Source: Syntrophorhabdaceae bacterium (GTDB taxonomy: Bacteria > Desulfobacterota > Syntrophorhabdia > Syntrophorhabdales > Syntrophorhabdaceae). Taken from it: a stretch of DNA of 64,000 nucleotides. This document shows positions 17,130 to 26,421 of this stretch, in pieces. The position numbers were made by a program, and so were the translations under genes. Every line of letters begins with the position of its first letter. The first letter of the stretch is position 1. The DNA lies in assembly GCA_028698615.1 (NCBI GenBank), contig JAQVWF010000001.1, positions 162,897 to 226,896 of the forward strand. The letters are read 5' to 3'. A model generated the notes under the pieces. That model was not told the DNA's origin. It did no database searches and worked only from the letters and a program-made list of their open reading frames with translations.

Positions 17130-18499
17130 AACCATGGGGTGGAAGGTTCAAGGGCGGCACGGACCCGCTTCTCGAGAGGTTCAGTGCATCAATAGACGTC
17201 GACCGTCAGCTCTATCGTCAGGATATCGAAGGCAGCAAGGCGCACGCCGGCATGCTTGAGAAGATCGGGATCCTCACCGCTGCGGAGAAGAAGAAGATAC
17301 TGCAAGGTCTCGATGAGATAGAAAAGGAGATAGCTTCAGGCTCGTTCAAATTCACCGATGCGCTCGAAGACATCCACATGCACATTGAGGCGCGGCTCAT
17401 CGAAAAGACCGGTGAGGCGGGCAAGAAACTCCACACGGGACGGAGCCGGAATGACCAGGTCTCCCTCGACATGCGTCTTTTCCTGAAGGAAGAACTCGGC
17501 AGGATCGACGGGAATCTCGTTGGGGTCCTCACGGCGCTCCTCACAAAGGCCGAAAAAGAAAAAAAGGTCATCATGCCCGGCTATACACACCTTCAGAGGG
17601 CCCAGGTCGTGCCTTTCTCCCATTATCTTCTCGGCCATTATTATGCCTTGAAACGGGACAGGGTGCGGCTTCAAGGGGCACTGACGACGGTCGATGTCCT
17701 GCCTCTGGGAAGCGGCGCCCTTGCCGGTTCGACGATACCCCTTGACCGGGAGTGGGTGAGAAAGAAGCTCGGTTTTTCGCGGATCACCGAGAACAGCATG
17801 GATACCGTGGGGGACAGGGACTTCGTCGTCGACGCCCTTTACGCGGCAGCCGTCATCATGGTGCACCTGAGCAGGTTCTCCGAGGACCTCATTCTTTTTG
17901 CAACGCAGGAATTCTCTTTCATATCCCTGCCCGACGAACTCTGCACCGGTTCGAGCCTGATGCCCCACAAGAAGAACCCCGATGCGCTGGAGCTCATCCG
18001 CGGCAAGTCCGGCAGGGTGATCGCGGACCTCTTTGGCGTGCTCACCATATTGAAAGGACTGCCTTTCACCTATAACCGGGATCTCCAGGAGGACAAGGAG
18101 CCCCTGTTCCATGCCGTCCGGACGGTAAGCGATGCCCTCGCGATCATGGGGTTGTGCGTAGAAGGTTTGAAGACGAGAAAAGAGAACATGGAAAGGGCGG
18201 CCGAGGAGAGCTTCATGCCCGCCGTGGAAGTGGCCGAATACCTGACTCTGAAAGGCATGCCCTTCAGGGAGGCCCACGGCGTCGCCGGGGCCGCGGTCCG
18301 CCGGTGCGAAGATGAAGGGAAGCTCCTTGGCGATATGCCGCTCAAACAATTGAAAGAGCTATCACCCTTGTTCGAAAGGGATGTTTTCGATTACATCAAG
18401 CCGCGCAGTGCCCTGCGCATGAGAAGATCGATCGGAAGCGCTTCCTTTGAAGAGGTAATGAAGGTAATCGATGCTGAAAAGAAATATCTCGGTCTGTAG
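17126..18499 (+). CDS. argH: Argininosuccinate lyase
   Basis: The 457-residue protein splits argininosuccinate into arginine and fumarate, the last step of arginine synthesis. It shows HTGRSRNDQV, the THLQRAQ segment and the lyase signature GSSLMPHKKNPD with the catalytic Ser. Length is normal. The ATG overlaps the preceding gene by 4 bases, and its 3' end overlaps the lipoprotein gene by 29 bases. The order argH-lipoprotein-lysA-dapF-dapA-dapB is familiar from other deltaproteobacteria. Confidence 0.96.
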   Translation: MKPWGGRFKGGTDPLLERFSASIDVDRQLYRQDIEGSKAHAGMLEKIGILTAAEKKKILQGLDEIEKEIASGSFKFTDALEDIHMHIEARLIEKTGEAGKKLHTGRSRNDQVSLDMRLFLKEELGRIDGNLVGVLTALLTKAEKEKKVIMPGYTHLQRAQVVPFSHYLLGHYYALKRDRVRLQGALTTVDVLPLGSGALAGSTIPLDREWVRKKLGFSRITENSMDTVGDRDFVVDALYAAAVIMVHLSRFSEDLILFATQEFSFISLPDELCTGSSLMPHKKNPDALELIRGKSGRVIADLFGVLTILKGLPFTYNRDLQEDKEPLFHAVRTVSDALAIMGLCVEGLKTRKENMERAAEESFMPAVEVAEYLTLKGMPFREAHGVAGAAVRRCEDEGKLLGDMPLKQLKELSPLFERDVFDYIKPRSALRMRRSIGSASFEEVMKVIDAEKKYLGL

Positions 18500-19493
18500 C
18501 GTAATTCTTGCAGCCCTCTGCCTTGTCCTCGCCTTTGGTTCCTGCGGGAAGAAAGGAAGCCCCGTACCCATCGCCGTGGTGAAGGCGGGGGTAATAAACG
18601 ACCTCAGGGGTGAGGTCAGGGACAGCGTGCTTTTTCTCTCCTTCACACCTCCTGCCAGCTTCGGGAAGAAGGAAAAGAACGCCGGTGATGAGGACCCGAA
18701 GATAGCAAGCTTCAGGGTGGTCAAAGGATGCGGCACCTGTCTGGCCGACCTCCAGCCCCTGCGGACAATTGTGCTCGGAGAGAAGAAGGGGTATACCCTG
18801 GCCGCAAACAGGCTCTATTTCTATGACGATGATCTCATGCCCGGCACCGACTATGCCTACAGGGTCTATCCCGTCACCGAAATGGGTACCCGCGGCGAGG
18901 CTTCGAACGCTCTCGTCATTAAATGGGCAGAACCCCCCGGTCCTCCCCAGGGTCCGCTTGCTGTTGTTGAAGGAGATGGCAGGGTAGAGATATCCTGGAC
19001 GAAGGAAGAAGGGTATCTCTATAATGTCTACCGCCACGACAACGGCAGGTACCCTGTCGTACCGCTGAACCCCCGGCCGGTTTCGACGTCGCTTTACATG
19101 GATGCGGGGCTGACGAACGGCCAGACCTATGTCTACGAGGTGAGAAAGGTTTCGCAAACCCCGGCCGGGCTGGAGGGAGAGGGCCTGAAGATAAGTGCCG
19201 TACCGAAGGACAAGACGCCTCCCGGAGCCCCGATGGGTGTCAGGGCGGAGAAAAAGGAAAATACGATGGTCGTTACCTGGGAGGCGAATACGGAGAAGGA
19301 CCTGGGCGGGTACAACGTCTATCGCATCGTGGGCTCACAGGCGGTGAAGCTGAACAGCGCGCCCCTGAAAGAGAGAAGGTTCCTCGATACGAGCGCTCCC
19401 GATTATCGTTTCATCGCTTACCATGTCACCGCTGTCGACGCTGTGGGGAACGAGAGCGAGCCGTCACAGGAATCGATCATCCAGAAAGAGTGA
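18471..19493 (+). CDS. Lipoprotein with fibronectin type III-like domains
   Basis: The 340-residue protein begins with a lipoprotein signal: a hydrophobic stretch ending in AFGSC at about residues 21-25. The rest looks like two or three fibronectin type III-like beta domains (for example RVEISWTKEEGYLYNVYRHD and MVVTWEANTEKDLGGYNVYRI). No enzyme motif is visible. Lipoproteins of this kind commonly lie between argH and lysA in related genomes, but their role is unknown. The start lies inside the end of argH. Confidence 0.85.
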   Translation: MLKRNISVCSVILAALCLVLAFGSCGKKGSPVPIAVVKAGVINDLRGEVRDSVLFLSFTPPASFGKKEKNAGDEDPKIASFRVVKGCGTCLADLQPLRTIVLGEKKGYTLAANRLYFYDDDLMPGTDYAYRVYPVTEMGTRGEASNALVIKWAEPPGPPQGPLAVVEGDGRVEISWTKEEGYLYNVYRHDNGRYPVVPLNPRPVSTSLYMDAGLTNGQTYVYEVRKVSQTPAGLEGEGLKISAVPKDKTPPGAPMGVRAEKKENTMVVTWEANTEKDLGGYNVYRIVGSQAVKLNSAPLKERRFLDTSAPDYRFIAYHVTAVDAVGNESEPSQESIIQKE

Positions 19494-19496
19494 GAT

Positions 19497-20756
19497 ATGG
19501 ATTATTTTGAATACCGCAATGGAGAACTGTTTTGTGAGGACGTCCCCGTAAAGGCCGTTGCCAGGAGGGTGGGGACCCCTTTCTACCTGTACAGCCACGG
19601 AACCTTCGAAAGGCATTTTCGTATATTCGACGGGGCCTTCGGTGAAACGCCCCATATGGTCTGTTATTCTCTGAAGGCTAATCCAAACGGTGCCCTCCTG
19701 AGGACCGTCGCGAAACTTGATGGGGGCGCCGACATCGTTTCAGGCGGGGAGCTATACAGGGCGCTCGAAGCCGGAATACCGGCGAAGAGGATCGTTTACT
19801 CCGGCGTGGGAAAGAGCGCTGAAGACCTTCGCTATGCCATCGACGCCGGGATCCGGATGATAAACATTGAATCGGAAGGAGAGCTGACGGCCCTGAAAAA
19901 GCTCTCACGAAAAATGAAGAAACGGGTCCCCGTTTCCATCCGCGTCAATCCCGAGATCGACCCGAAGACCCATCCCTACATCACGACGGGACTCAAGAAG
20001 AACAAATTCGGCGTGCTCTGGGGCGAAGCGGTGCGGCTCTACCGCGAGATAGCCGCCGAAGAATACCTCGCGCCTGTCGGCATCTCGTCACACATAGGTT
20101 CCCAGATCCTTGAACTAGGCCCCTTCATCGAGGCCGTGACGTCCTTGAGAACGATGATCCTTGAGCTTAAAGGACAGGGCATAGCCGTCGAGATGCTTGA
20201 TATCGGAGGCGGCCTGGGCATCACGTACAAGGATGAGGTCCCGCCGGATCCCGCAGAATACGCCAGGGTGGTCAGGGAGAACCTGGGGGACATGGATGTA
20301 ACGCTGGTCCTTGAGCCCGGCAGGGTCATCGTCGGCAACAGCGGAATCTTCGTCACGAAGATGCTCTATGTCAAAGTGACCGCCGGGAAGACCTTCTATA
20401 TCGTCGACGGCGCCATGAACGATCTCGTGCGGCCTTCGCTGTACAATGCGTACCACAAGATCCTGCCTGTTGAGGAGCACACGGGAAAGACGGTGGTCGT
20501 CGATCTCGTGGGGCCCATTTGCGAATCCGGTGATTTCTTTGCGAAAGACCGGGAGCTTGCCGACCTGAAGGAAGGCGATCTCCTTGCCGTCAGGGGCGCC
20601 GGCGCGTATGGTTTTGCCATGTCATCGAACTATAATTCCCGTCGCCGGACCGCGGAGGTCCTTGTAAGGGGCGGCGAGTTTTTCGTGGTCAGGAGACGGG
20701 AGAGCCTCAAAGACCTGACCCGCGGGGAGTCTATCCCGCATTTCCTGGAGGTATAG
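19497..20756 (+). CDS. lysA: Diaminopimelate decarboxylase
   Basis: The 419-residue fold-III PLP enzyme converts meso-diaminopimelate to lysine. PLP Lys60 lies in CYSLKANPN. The glycine-rich phosphate loop is LDIGGGLGI, and the C-terminal GPICESGDFFAKDREL provides the active-site Cys from the partner subunit. It follows the lipoprotein gene after 3 bases and precedes dapF by 5 bases, within the lysine/cell-wall operon. Confidence 0.96.
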   Translation: MDYFEYRNGELFCEDVPVKAVARRVGTPFYLYSHGTFERHFRIFDGAFGETPHMVCYSLKANPNGALLRTVAKLDGGADIVSGGELYRALEAGIPAKRIVYSGVGKSAEDLRYAIDAGIRMINIESEGELTALKKLSRKMKKRVPVSIRVNPEIDPKTHPYITTGLKKNKFGVLWGEAVRLYREIAAEEYLAPVGISSHIGSQILELGPFIEAVTSLRTMILELKGQGIAVEMLDIGGGLGITYKDEVPPDPAEYARVVRENLGDMDVTLVLEPGRVIVGNSGIFVTKMLYVKVTAGKTFYIVDGAMNDLVRPSLYNAYHKILPVEEHTGKTVVVDLVGPICESGDFFAKDRELADLKEGDLLAVRGAGAYGFAMSSNYNSRRRTAEVLVRGGEFFVVRRRESLKDLTRGESIPHFLEV

Positions 20757-20761
20757 AGAAC

Positions 20762-21574
20762 GTGATACAAATGGGCTTTTCAAAGATGAGCGCCAGCGGA
20801 AACGACTTCGTGATAATAGACAACCGTGACGGGAAGGTCTACGAAAGGTTTCCCGATATTTTCGACTTTGTTGCAAAGATATGCAGGTTCCACCATTCCG
20901 TCGGCGCCGACGGCGTAATACTTATCGAGAATTCCAGGGGCCACGATTTTTGCTGGCGGTTCTTCAACGCCGACGGCTCCGAGGCGGAGATGTGCGGCAA
21001 CGGCGGCCGCTGTGCAGCTCGATTCGCCTTCATGAACGGCATAGCGGGAAAAAAAATGTCTTTTGAGACTGTCGCAGGCATCATCAAGGCCGAGGTTCAC
21101 GGGCAGAAGGTGAAGCTGCAGCTCACGCGCCCGGTGGATACGAAGCTCGACTATGCGGTCGCTCTTGAAGACAAAGAGCTTTTCGTCAGCAGCGTCAACA
21201 CGGGGGTTCCCCACGCGGTCCTTCTGGTCAGCGACATCGATCATGTGCCCGTCGACGAGCTCGGTAGAATGATACGGTACCACAAGGTGTTCGGCACAAA
21301 AGGCACGAACGTGGATTTCGTGGAGGTCATCGATAAGGACAACGCCAGGGTGCGGACCTACGAGCGGGGCGTGGAAGGGGAGACCTTGGCCTGCGGGACG
21401 GGAGCAGTGGCGTCGGGGGTCATTCTCAGGGAGAAATCCCTTGCCAGGAGTCCCGTCAATATCCATACCAGGGGCGGCGAGATACTGAAGATATACATCA
21501 ATGATGAGGTTTATCTCGAGGGCGACGCCAGGTTCATCTACAAGGGCGAGCTGCATGAGGAAGCACTTTTGTGA
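20762..21574 (+). CDS. dapF: Diaminopimelate epimerase
   Basis: The 270-residue cofactor-free epimerase interconverts LL- and meso-diaminopimelate. The two catalytic cysteines are Cys78 (EMCGNGGRC) and Cys211 (LACGTGAVAS). The N-terminal MSASGNDFVIID stretch is typical. GTG at 20762 and ATG at 20771 are both possible starts. The following dapA begins 11 bases after the stop. Confidence 0.96.
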   Translation: MIQMGFSKMSASGNDFVIIDNRDGKVYERFPDIFDFVAKICRFHHSVGADGVILIENSRGHDFCWRFFNADGSEAEMCGNGGRCAARFAFMNGIAGKKMSFETVAGIIKAEVHGQKVKLQLTRPVDTKLDYAVALEDKELFVSSVNTGVPHAVLLVSDIDHVPVDELGRMIRYHKVFGTKGTNVDFVEVIDKDNARVRTYERGVEGETLACGTGAVASGVILREKSLARSPVNIHTRGGEILKIYINDEVYLEGDARFIYKGELHEEALL

Positions 21575-21585
21575 AAGGAGAAGCC

Positions 21586-22485
21586 ATGGAATTGAAAGGT
21601 ATTTATACGGCGCTTGTCACGCCTTTTCGCGGGGGTTCCCTCGATGAGAAGGCACTGAAAAAGCTCATCCAGTTCCAGCTGGCAGGCGGTGTCGATGGCA
21701 TCGTGCCCTGCGGAACGACGGGTGAAGCCCCCACGCTCTCCTACGAGGAGCATGAGAAGGTCATAGAGCTTACCGTTAAGCACGTCGGGGGAAAGGTGCC
21801 TGTCATCGCGGGTACCGGCTCCAACAGCACCGCGGAAGCAATCGAGCTGACCGCATCGGCAAAGAAACTCGGTGCGGACGCCTGTCTTCTCACCACCCCC
21901 TATTATAACAAGCCGACGCAGGAAGGGCTCCTGTCGCACTTCAAGGCGATCGCCGAAGAGACCCGGATGCCCATCATTCTTTACAACATACCGGGGCGCA
22001 CGGGTATCAACATGGTGCCGGAAACGATAGCGGAACTGGCAAAGGTGCGCAATATCATAGGGATCAAGGAGGCCGCCGGTTCACTGACGCAGGTGTCGGA
22101 GATCTATCGCCTTACGAAGGGCAGGTTCACCATTCTCTCGGGGGATGACAATCTCTTTCTCCCGATGATGAGCGTCGGAGCAGTCGGTGTCATATCCGTC
22201 ATTTCGAATATCCTGCCGAAAGAGCTTAAATCCCTTTACAGGGCCTTCATGATCGAAAAGAACATAGCGAAATCCATCAAGATCCACACGAAATTGATGC
22301 CCCTTTTCCAGGCGATGTTCATTGAAACAAACCCTATACCCGTCAAAGAGGCGGCTTACAGGATGGGAATGGTCGCGCGCGAGTATCGTCTGCCCCTTTG
22401 CGCCATGAGCGACAAGAATGCCGCTTTCATTGGCGGCCTTCTCGGTGAATACGGACTCGTGGGAAAAGGCAGGCGAAAGGGCTAG
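21586..22485 (+). CDS. dapA: 4-hydroxy-tetrahydrodipicolinate synthase
   Basis: The 299-residue TIM-barrel aldolase condenses pyruvate and aspartate semialdehyde in lysine synthesis. It shows GIVPCGTTGEAPTL, YNIPGRTGINM with the catalytic Tyr, and GIKEAAGSL with the Schiff-base Lys. The ATG at 21586 has an AAAGGAG site 5 bases upstream and gives the normal N-terminus; an in-frame GTG at 21571 overlapping dapF is rejected. Confidence 0.96.
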   Translation: MELKGIYTALVTPFRGGSLDEKALKKLIQFQLAGGVDGIVPCGTTGEAPTLSYEEHEKVIELTVKHVGGKVPVIAGTGSNSTAEAIELTASAKKLGADACLLTTPYYNKPTQEGLLSHFKAIAEETRMPIILYNIPGRTGINMVPETIAELAKVRNIIGIKEAAGSLTQVSEIYRLTKGRFTILSGDDNLFLPMMSVGAVGVISVISNILPKELKSLYRAFMIEKNIAKSIKIHTKLMPLFQAMFIETNPIPVKEAAYRMGMVAREYRLPLCAMSDKNAAFIGGLLGEYGLVGKGRRKG

Positions 22486-22510
22486 TTCCCGAACAAAAGA
22501 GGTACGGGAT

Positions 22511-23296
22511 ATGGTAAAAGTGGTCATAACGGGTGCATGCGGAAAGATGGGCCGTGCCATAACAAGGCTCGCCCTCGAGGATGCAGATATCGAGATAGCC
22601 GGGTTCGTCGAGTTGGAAGGCCATCCCATGATAGGACAGGCACACGACCTCATGGCCGGGAAACCCCCTCTTGTCACGGACGAGCCGTCACAGGCAATGA
22701 CTGGAGCGGACGTGGTCGTCGATTTCACCGAGGCGGGGGCCTCAATGAATCATTTCAGAACGGCCGCCGAAAAAGGCGTGGCCCATGTCATCGGCACGAC
22801 CGGCCTTAAGGACGACACCCTGCGGCTTATCAGGGAAACGAAGGGCGCCCGGGCAGTGATTTCACCCAATATGAGCATCGGGATGAACGTTCTCTTCGAT
22901 CTGGCGCAGAGGGTCTCCTCAATCCTGGGAGACGCCTACGACGCTGAGATCGTCGAGCTTCACCACCGCTGGAAAAAGGATGCCCCCAGCGGATCAGCCC
23001 TCAGGATCAAGGATGCCGTCGAGACGGGGCAGAAGGCCCGCAGTTGGATCGAGGTCTTCGGGCGTGAGGGTATGACGGGTGAACGAAAGAAAAATGAGAT
23101 CGGCGTCATGAGTATCCGCGGCGGGGATATCGTCGGTGAACATACCCTCTATTTTGCAGGTATCGGCGAGCGCCTCGAGTTGACGCACAAGGCCTGGTCG
23201 CGGGACAACTTTGCCCGGGGAGCGCTCATGGCTGCAAAATGGCTCGTGGAGCAGCCGCCGGGTATCTACTCGATGAAAGACGTGCTGGGACTGTGA
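22511..23296 (+). CDS. dapB: 4-hydroxy-tetrahydrodipicolinate reductase
   Basis: The 261-residue enzyme reduces 4-hydroxy-tetrahydrodipicolinate with NAD(P)H. The Rossmann motif is VITGACGKMGRAI at the N-terminus, and the substrate loop is ELHHRWKKDAPSGSA. The start at 22511 follows dapA by 25 bases; a longer frame overlapping dapA is rejected. It ends the lysine gene run. The next step, via DapL or acylated intermediates, is not encoded in this window. Confidence 0.95.
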   Translation: MVKVVITGACGKMGRAITRLALEDADIEIAGFVELEGHPMIGQAHDLMAGKPPLVTDEPSQAMTGADVVVDFTEAGASMNHFRTAAEKGVAHVIGTTGLKDDTLRLIRETKGARAVISPNMSIGMNVLFDLAQRVSSILGDAYDAEIVELHHRWKKDAPSGSALRIKDAVETGQKARSWIEVFGREGMTGERKKNEIGVMSIRGGDIVGEHTLYFAGIGERLELTHKAWSRDNFARGALMAAKWLVEQPPGIYSMKDVLGL

Positions 23297-23311
23297 AGAA
23301 TAGTCTTAGGT

Positions 23312-23442
23312 GAAAGATAGTTTCAGGTTTTCGGTTCCAAGTTTCAAAACAACATTGTATAGCACGGTTTACGTGAAAAGCGGAAATGTGCCGGTTACCC
23401 CCCCGGTCTTTTAGCCTGAAACTTGAAACCTGGCCATCTTTT
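23312..23442. repeat. Intergenic inverted repeat, TTTCAGG/CCTGAAAC type
   Basis: Between dapB and rex, the segment AGTTTCAGGTTTTCGG with CAAGTTTCA (about 23318-23347) is mirrored by CCTGAAACTTGAAACCTGG (23415-23433), so the region can fold back over about 130 bases. The same core words recur near 37900, 43025 and 45640. It looks like a dispersed non-coding palindrome. No gene is seen between 23297 and 23576. Confidence 0.5.
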
Positions 23443-23576
23443 CCTCTGTCGAATGAGGCATGACGCGGCTGTGCGCGGTTACCCCCAGCTTGTTAAATTT
23501 TTCTCTTGCAAAACACCTCTGGAACTGTTACACATATGAAACAAAAGGGAAAACTAAGGCAGAGAAGGGTAGAGAG

Positions 23577-24218
23577 ATGGCAAAATTTTCCAAGATTCCC
23601 GAAGCGACGATACGAAGACTCTCAAGCTACCTGAAATGTATGGTCGATCTCGAGGGCAAGAGCGAAAAGGTCGCCTCGAGTGCCGTGATCGCCAATATCT
23701 GCAATGTCAACGCAGCGCAGGTACGAAAAGATTTCGCCTATTTCGGAGAGTTCGGCATCCGCGGCATGGGGTACAATGTAAAAGACCTCAAGAGACACAT
23801 AAAAGAGATACTGGGGATCAACCGGGAATGGCGCATAGCCGTTGTCGGTGTCGGCAACATGGGAAGCGCCCTCCTCGTCTACAAGGATTTCCTCAAGCAG
23901 AACTACAAGATCGTCGCCGCCTTCGACCTTTATCCTGAACAGGTGATCGGGCGCATTTCCGAGCGCGTGGGCAAACCGGTGGAGATTCTCCATATCGACC
24001 GGCTGAAAGAGGTCGTAAATGCCCGCAACATAGAGATCGGCATTATAACAACGCCTCCCCAGGAGGCCCAGAAGGTCGCCGATCAGCTTATCGAGGCGAA
24101 GATCAAGGGCATCCTCAACTTCTCGCCGGCGCCTGTGCGGACATCAGGGGACGTGAAATTGAGAAATCTTTTCTTCACATCAGCGCTTGACAATCTGGTA
24201 TATTATTTGTCGAATTAG
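23577..24218 (+). CDS. rex: Redox-sensing transcriptional repressor Rex
   Basis: The 213-residue protein has an N-terminal winged helix (IPEATIRRLSSYLKCM to the QVRKDFAYFGEFGIRGMGY stretch) and a C-terminal Rossmann domain (VGVGNMGSALL near residue 88) that reads the NADH/NAD ratio. Rex represses fermentation and respiration genes when NADH is low. The start at 23577 gives the standard N-terminus; an upstream in-frame ATG adds about 39 non-family residues. It is followed by the DUF350 gene after 12 bases. No convincing Rex operator was seen upstream. Confidence 0.94.
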   Translation: MAKFSKIPEATIRRLSSYLKCMVDLEGKSEKVASSAVIANICNVNAAQVRKDFAYFGEFGIRGMGYNVKDLKRHIKEILGINREWRIAVVGVGNMGSALLVYKDFLKQNYKIVAAFDLYPEQVIGRISERVGKPVEILHIDRLKEVVNARNIEIGIITTPPQEAQKVADQLIEAKIKGILNFSPAPVRTSGDVKLRNLFFTSALDNLVYYLSN

Positions 24219-24230
24219 TCAGAGGCAACC

Positions 24231-24440
24231 ATGTGGAAGGTACTTGCAAACGCGGTGGAGATGCTTATTTATGCGGCGGTGTATATTATACTCGCCCTTG
24301 TCGCCGTGAAGGTCATCGGGGCTACCTTCACCACCGATTTCGAAAAGAAGATCTCTGACGAGAACAATTTCGCATTGGCGCTCGTATGCGCGTCTGTGTT
24401 CACGGGTCTCGCGATCCTTCTCGCCTCCATAGTGAAATAA
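24231..24440 (+). CDS. DUF350-type small membrane protein
   Basis: The 69-residue protein has two hydrophobic helices (about 7-30 and 46-67) separated by a short charged loop, like a single DUF350 repeat. The function of the family is unknown. It lies 12 bases after rex, and its TAA stop overlaps the ATG of bioD by one base, so the three genes probably form one transcript. Confidence 0.75.
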   Translation: MWKVLANAVEMLIYAAVYIILALVAVKVIGATFTTDFEKKISDENNFALALVCASVFTGLAILLASIVK

Positions 24441-25147
24441 TGAAGAGTATTTTTGTAACGGGTACCGACACCGGTGTGGGGAAGACCGTTATCTCCTCAG
24501 GCATTGCGGCCTATCTCTCGACGAGGAAGGGCCTTGATGTGGGAGTCATGAAGCCTTTCGAAAGCGGCATCGAAACAACGGGCGAAAGGGACTGCGGCGA
24601 CACCTGGACCCTGAAGAAGGCCTCGGGCTCGCAGGACGCCATAAGCGAGATAAACCCGTATCTTTTTAAAGCGCCCCTTGCACCTGAAGCGGCAGCTTCC
24701 CTGGAAAAAGCAGTGATCGACATGAATTTTGTCACGTCAGCGTACAACGCACTTGCAGCCCATCATGACGTGGTCATCGTCGAAGGAGCAGGCGGTCTTC
24801 TCGTACCCATCACCGAAGGATTCTTCTATGCCGACCTCATCCGATCCTGGAATACTCCCGTCATCGTCGTATCGAGGCTCACCCTGGGAACCATCAACCA
24901 CACCCTCCTCACCTGCGCCCATCTCAAGTCCATCGGCGTGAAGGTTCTCGGTGTCATTCTCAACGACCAGCAGGGTGAGAACGACGTGGCCTCCCAAACG
25001 AACCCCGGCATGCTGGAAAAATACCTCGACGTGCCCCTTCTGGGGGTCTTCCCCTACACGCCGAACCTTTTCGAAAAAGGCGTGGACAGGGAAAGGCTGG
25101 CAGGACTGTTCGAGAAGCACATCAACTGCGAAGCGCTGCTGGCGTGA
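24440..25147 (+). CDS. bioD: Dethiobiotin synthetase
   Basis: The 235-residue ATP-dependent enzyme closes the ureido ring of dethiobiotin in biotin synthesis. It shows the P-loop TGTDTGVGKT, KPFESGI, and EGAGGLLVP. The start at 24440 shares a base with the preceding stop. No bioA, bioF or bioB lies in the window, so the rest of the pathway must be elsewhere. Confidence 0.93.
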   Translation: MKSIFVTGTDTGVGKTVISSGIAAYLSTRKGLDVGVMKPFESGIETTGERDCGDTWTLKKASGSQDAISEINPYLFKAPLAPEAAASLEKAVIDMNFVTSAYNALAAHHDVVIVEGAGGLLVPITEGFFYADLIRSWNTPVIVVSRLTLGTINHTLLTCAHLKSIGVKVLGVILNDQQGENDVASQTNPGMLEKYLDVPLLGVFPYTPNLFEKGVDRERLAGLFEKHINCEALLA

Positions 25148-25151
25148 ATAA

Positions 25152-25230
25152 CGAATAACCAAATCTCAATGACCAACGACAGCTCATCCATTGTCTGGCT
25201 TTTCGTCTGGTGATTGATCATTGGCAAATT
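25152..25230. repeat. Intergenic inverted repeat, CAATGACCAA type
   Basis: Between the converging ends of bioD and the first aminotransferase, ATAACCAAATCTCAATGACC is mirrored imperfectly by TGATTGATCATTGGCAAATT. The same words build a clearer palindrome at 47746-47857. It may be a dispersed palindromic element acting as a bidirectional terminator. Confidence 0.45.
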
Positions 25231-25236
25231 ATCTCT

Positions 25237-26421
25237 CTATTTCTTCAACCCCAGTTCCAGGAAAGACTTCCTCGACCGCTCTATCACGTCCATGGGGATG
25301 CAGTAGGCGAGGCGGAAGTAGCCGGGAGTGCCGAAGCCGACACCGGGGACTGCGAGGATGCGGTGTTTCTGGAGTTCCCTGACGAAGGTGATGTCGTCGG
25401 GGATAGGTGACCTGGGGAACATGTAGAAGGCGCCCATGGGCTTGACGACACTCAGGCCCGCCTCCACGAGGATGTCATGGAGGACGTCCCTTTTCCGCTG
25501 ATAGTCAAGAACGTCCACGCTGTTCTTCTGGAACCTGCCCACAAGACGTTGCATGAGGGCCGGGGCGTTGATGAATCCGAGGATCCTGTTCGAAAAGATC
25601 ATGGCGTCCATCAGGGGCTTGAGATTCGTGATGCGCGGCGAGGCGCAGATGTAGCCGATGCGTTCTCCCGGCAATGCCAGGTCCTTGGAATGAGAGGTCA
25701 CCGATAGGGTGTCCTCATAGATGTTGAATACATCGGGAAGAACGACCCCGTCGTAGAGGATCTTCCTGTATGCTTCGTCAGACAGGAGAAATATGCGCTG
25801 TCCCTTCTCCCTGCGCCTGTGAAGAACGGCGGCGAGGTCGAGGATCTCTTTCTCGCTGTAGACGGCGCCCGTGGGATTGTTCGGGGAGTTGATGATGATG
25901 GCCTTGGTCCTTCTCGTTATGGCCTCCTCGATCTTGCCGACATCGAGGTGGAAATCCTCTGTTGTTTCTACAAGCTTCATCACTCCGCCGTGGTTTTCGA
26001 TATAGAACTTGAATTCCACGAAGAAAGGAGCGAGCACGATGACCTCGTTTCCGGGATCAAGGAGGGATTTCAGTACAACGTTCATCCCGCCGGCGGACCC
26101 GACGGTCATCACGATGTGGTCCTTGGTAAAGGGCAATCCTGTCCTCTGGCCATGGAAGTCCGCTATCTCGGCGCGCACATCCTCGTAGCCGCTGTTCGTC
26201 ATGTAGCGATGCATGCCGGGAGTCTCCGAGGTGACGATTCGGACAAGCTCTTCCTTCAACTGAGCGGGAGGCTCCACGTCGGGGTTGCCGAGGGTGAAGT
26301 CGAGTATGTTTTCGGGCCCGTGTATCCTTTTCATCTTTTCGCCTTCCTCAAACATGGCCCTTATCCATGAAGAATCTCTCATCGACTTGCTGATGGCTTT
26401 TGAAATACCCATTTGAATCAC
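25237..26421 (-). CDS. Class I/II PLP-dependent aminotransferase (second of tandem pair)
   Basis: The 394-residue fold-I aminotransferase has NSPNNPTGAVYS and the PLP-lysine motif SHSKDLALPGERIGYI. It is closely similar to the protein encoded just upstream and overlaps it by 4 bases, so the pair arose by tandem duplication. It is not DapL: the N-terminus (DFTLGNPDVEPP) is of the aspartate/aromatic type. The Phe/Tyr-rich leader upstream of the pair hints at aromatic amino acids as substrates, which is inference. The direction in vivo, synthesis or breakdown, is open. Confidence 0.88.
   Translation of the reverse strand: MIQMGISKAISKSMRDSSWIRAMFEEGEKMKRIHGPENILDFTLGNPDVEPPAQLKEELVRIVTSETPGMHRYMTNSGYEDVRAEIADFHGQRTGLPFTKDHIVMTVGSAGGMNVVLKSLLDPGNEVIVLAPFFVEFKFYIENHGGVMKLVETTEDFHLDVGKIEEAITRRTKAIIINSPNNPTGAVYSEKEILDLAAVLHRRREKGQRIFLLSDEAYRKILYDGVVLPDVFNIYEDTLSVTSHSKDLALPGERIGYICASPRITNLKPLMDAMIFSNRILGFINAPALMQRLVGRFQKNSVDVLDYQRKRDVLHDILVEAGLSVVKPMGAFYMFPRSPIPDDITFVRELQKHRILAVPGVGFGTPGYFRLAYCIPMDVIERSRKSFLELGLKK

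Noticed and set aside
23490..23540. Possible Rex operator upstream of rex (TTGTTAAATTTTT)
   Set aside because: Only one half-site resembles the consensus; the inverted half TTAACAA is missing.
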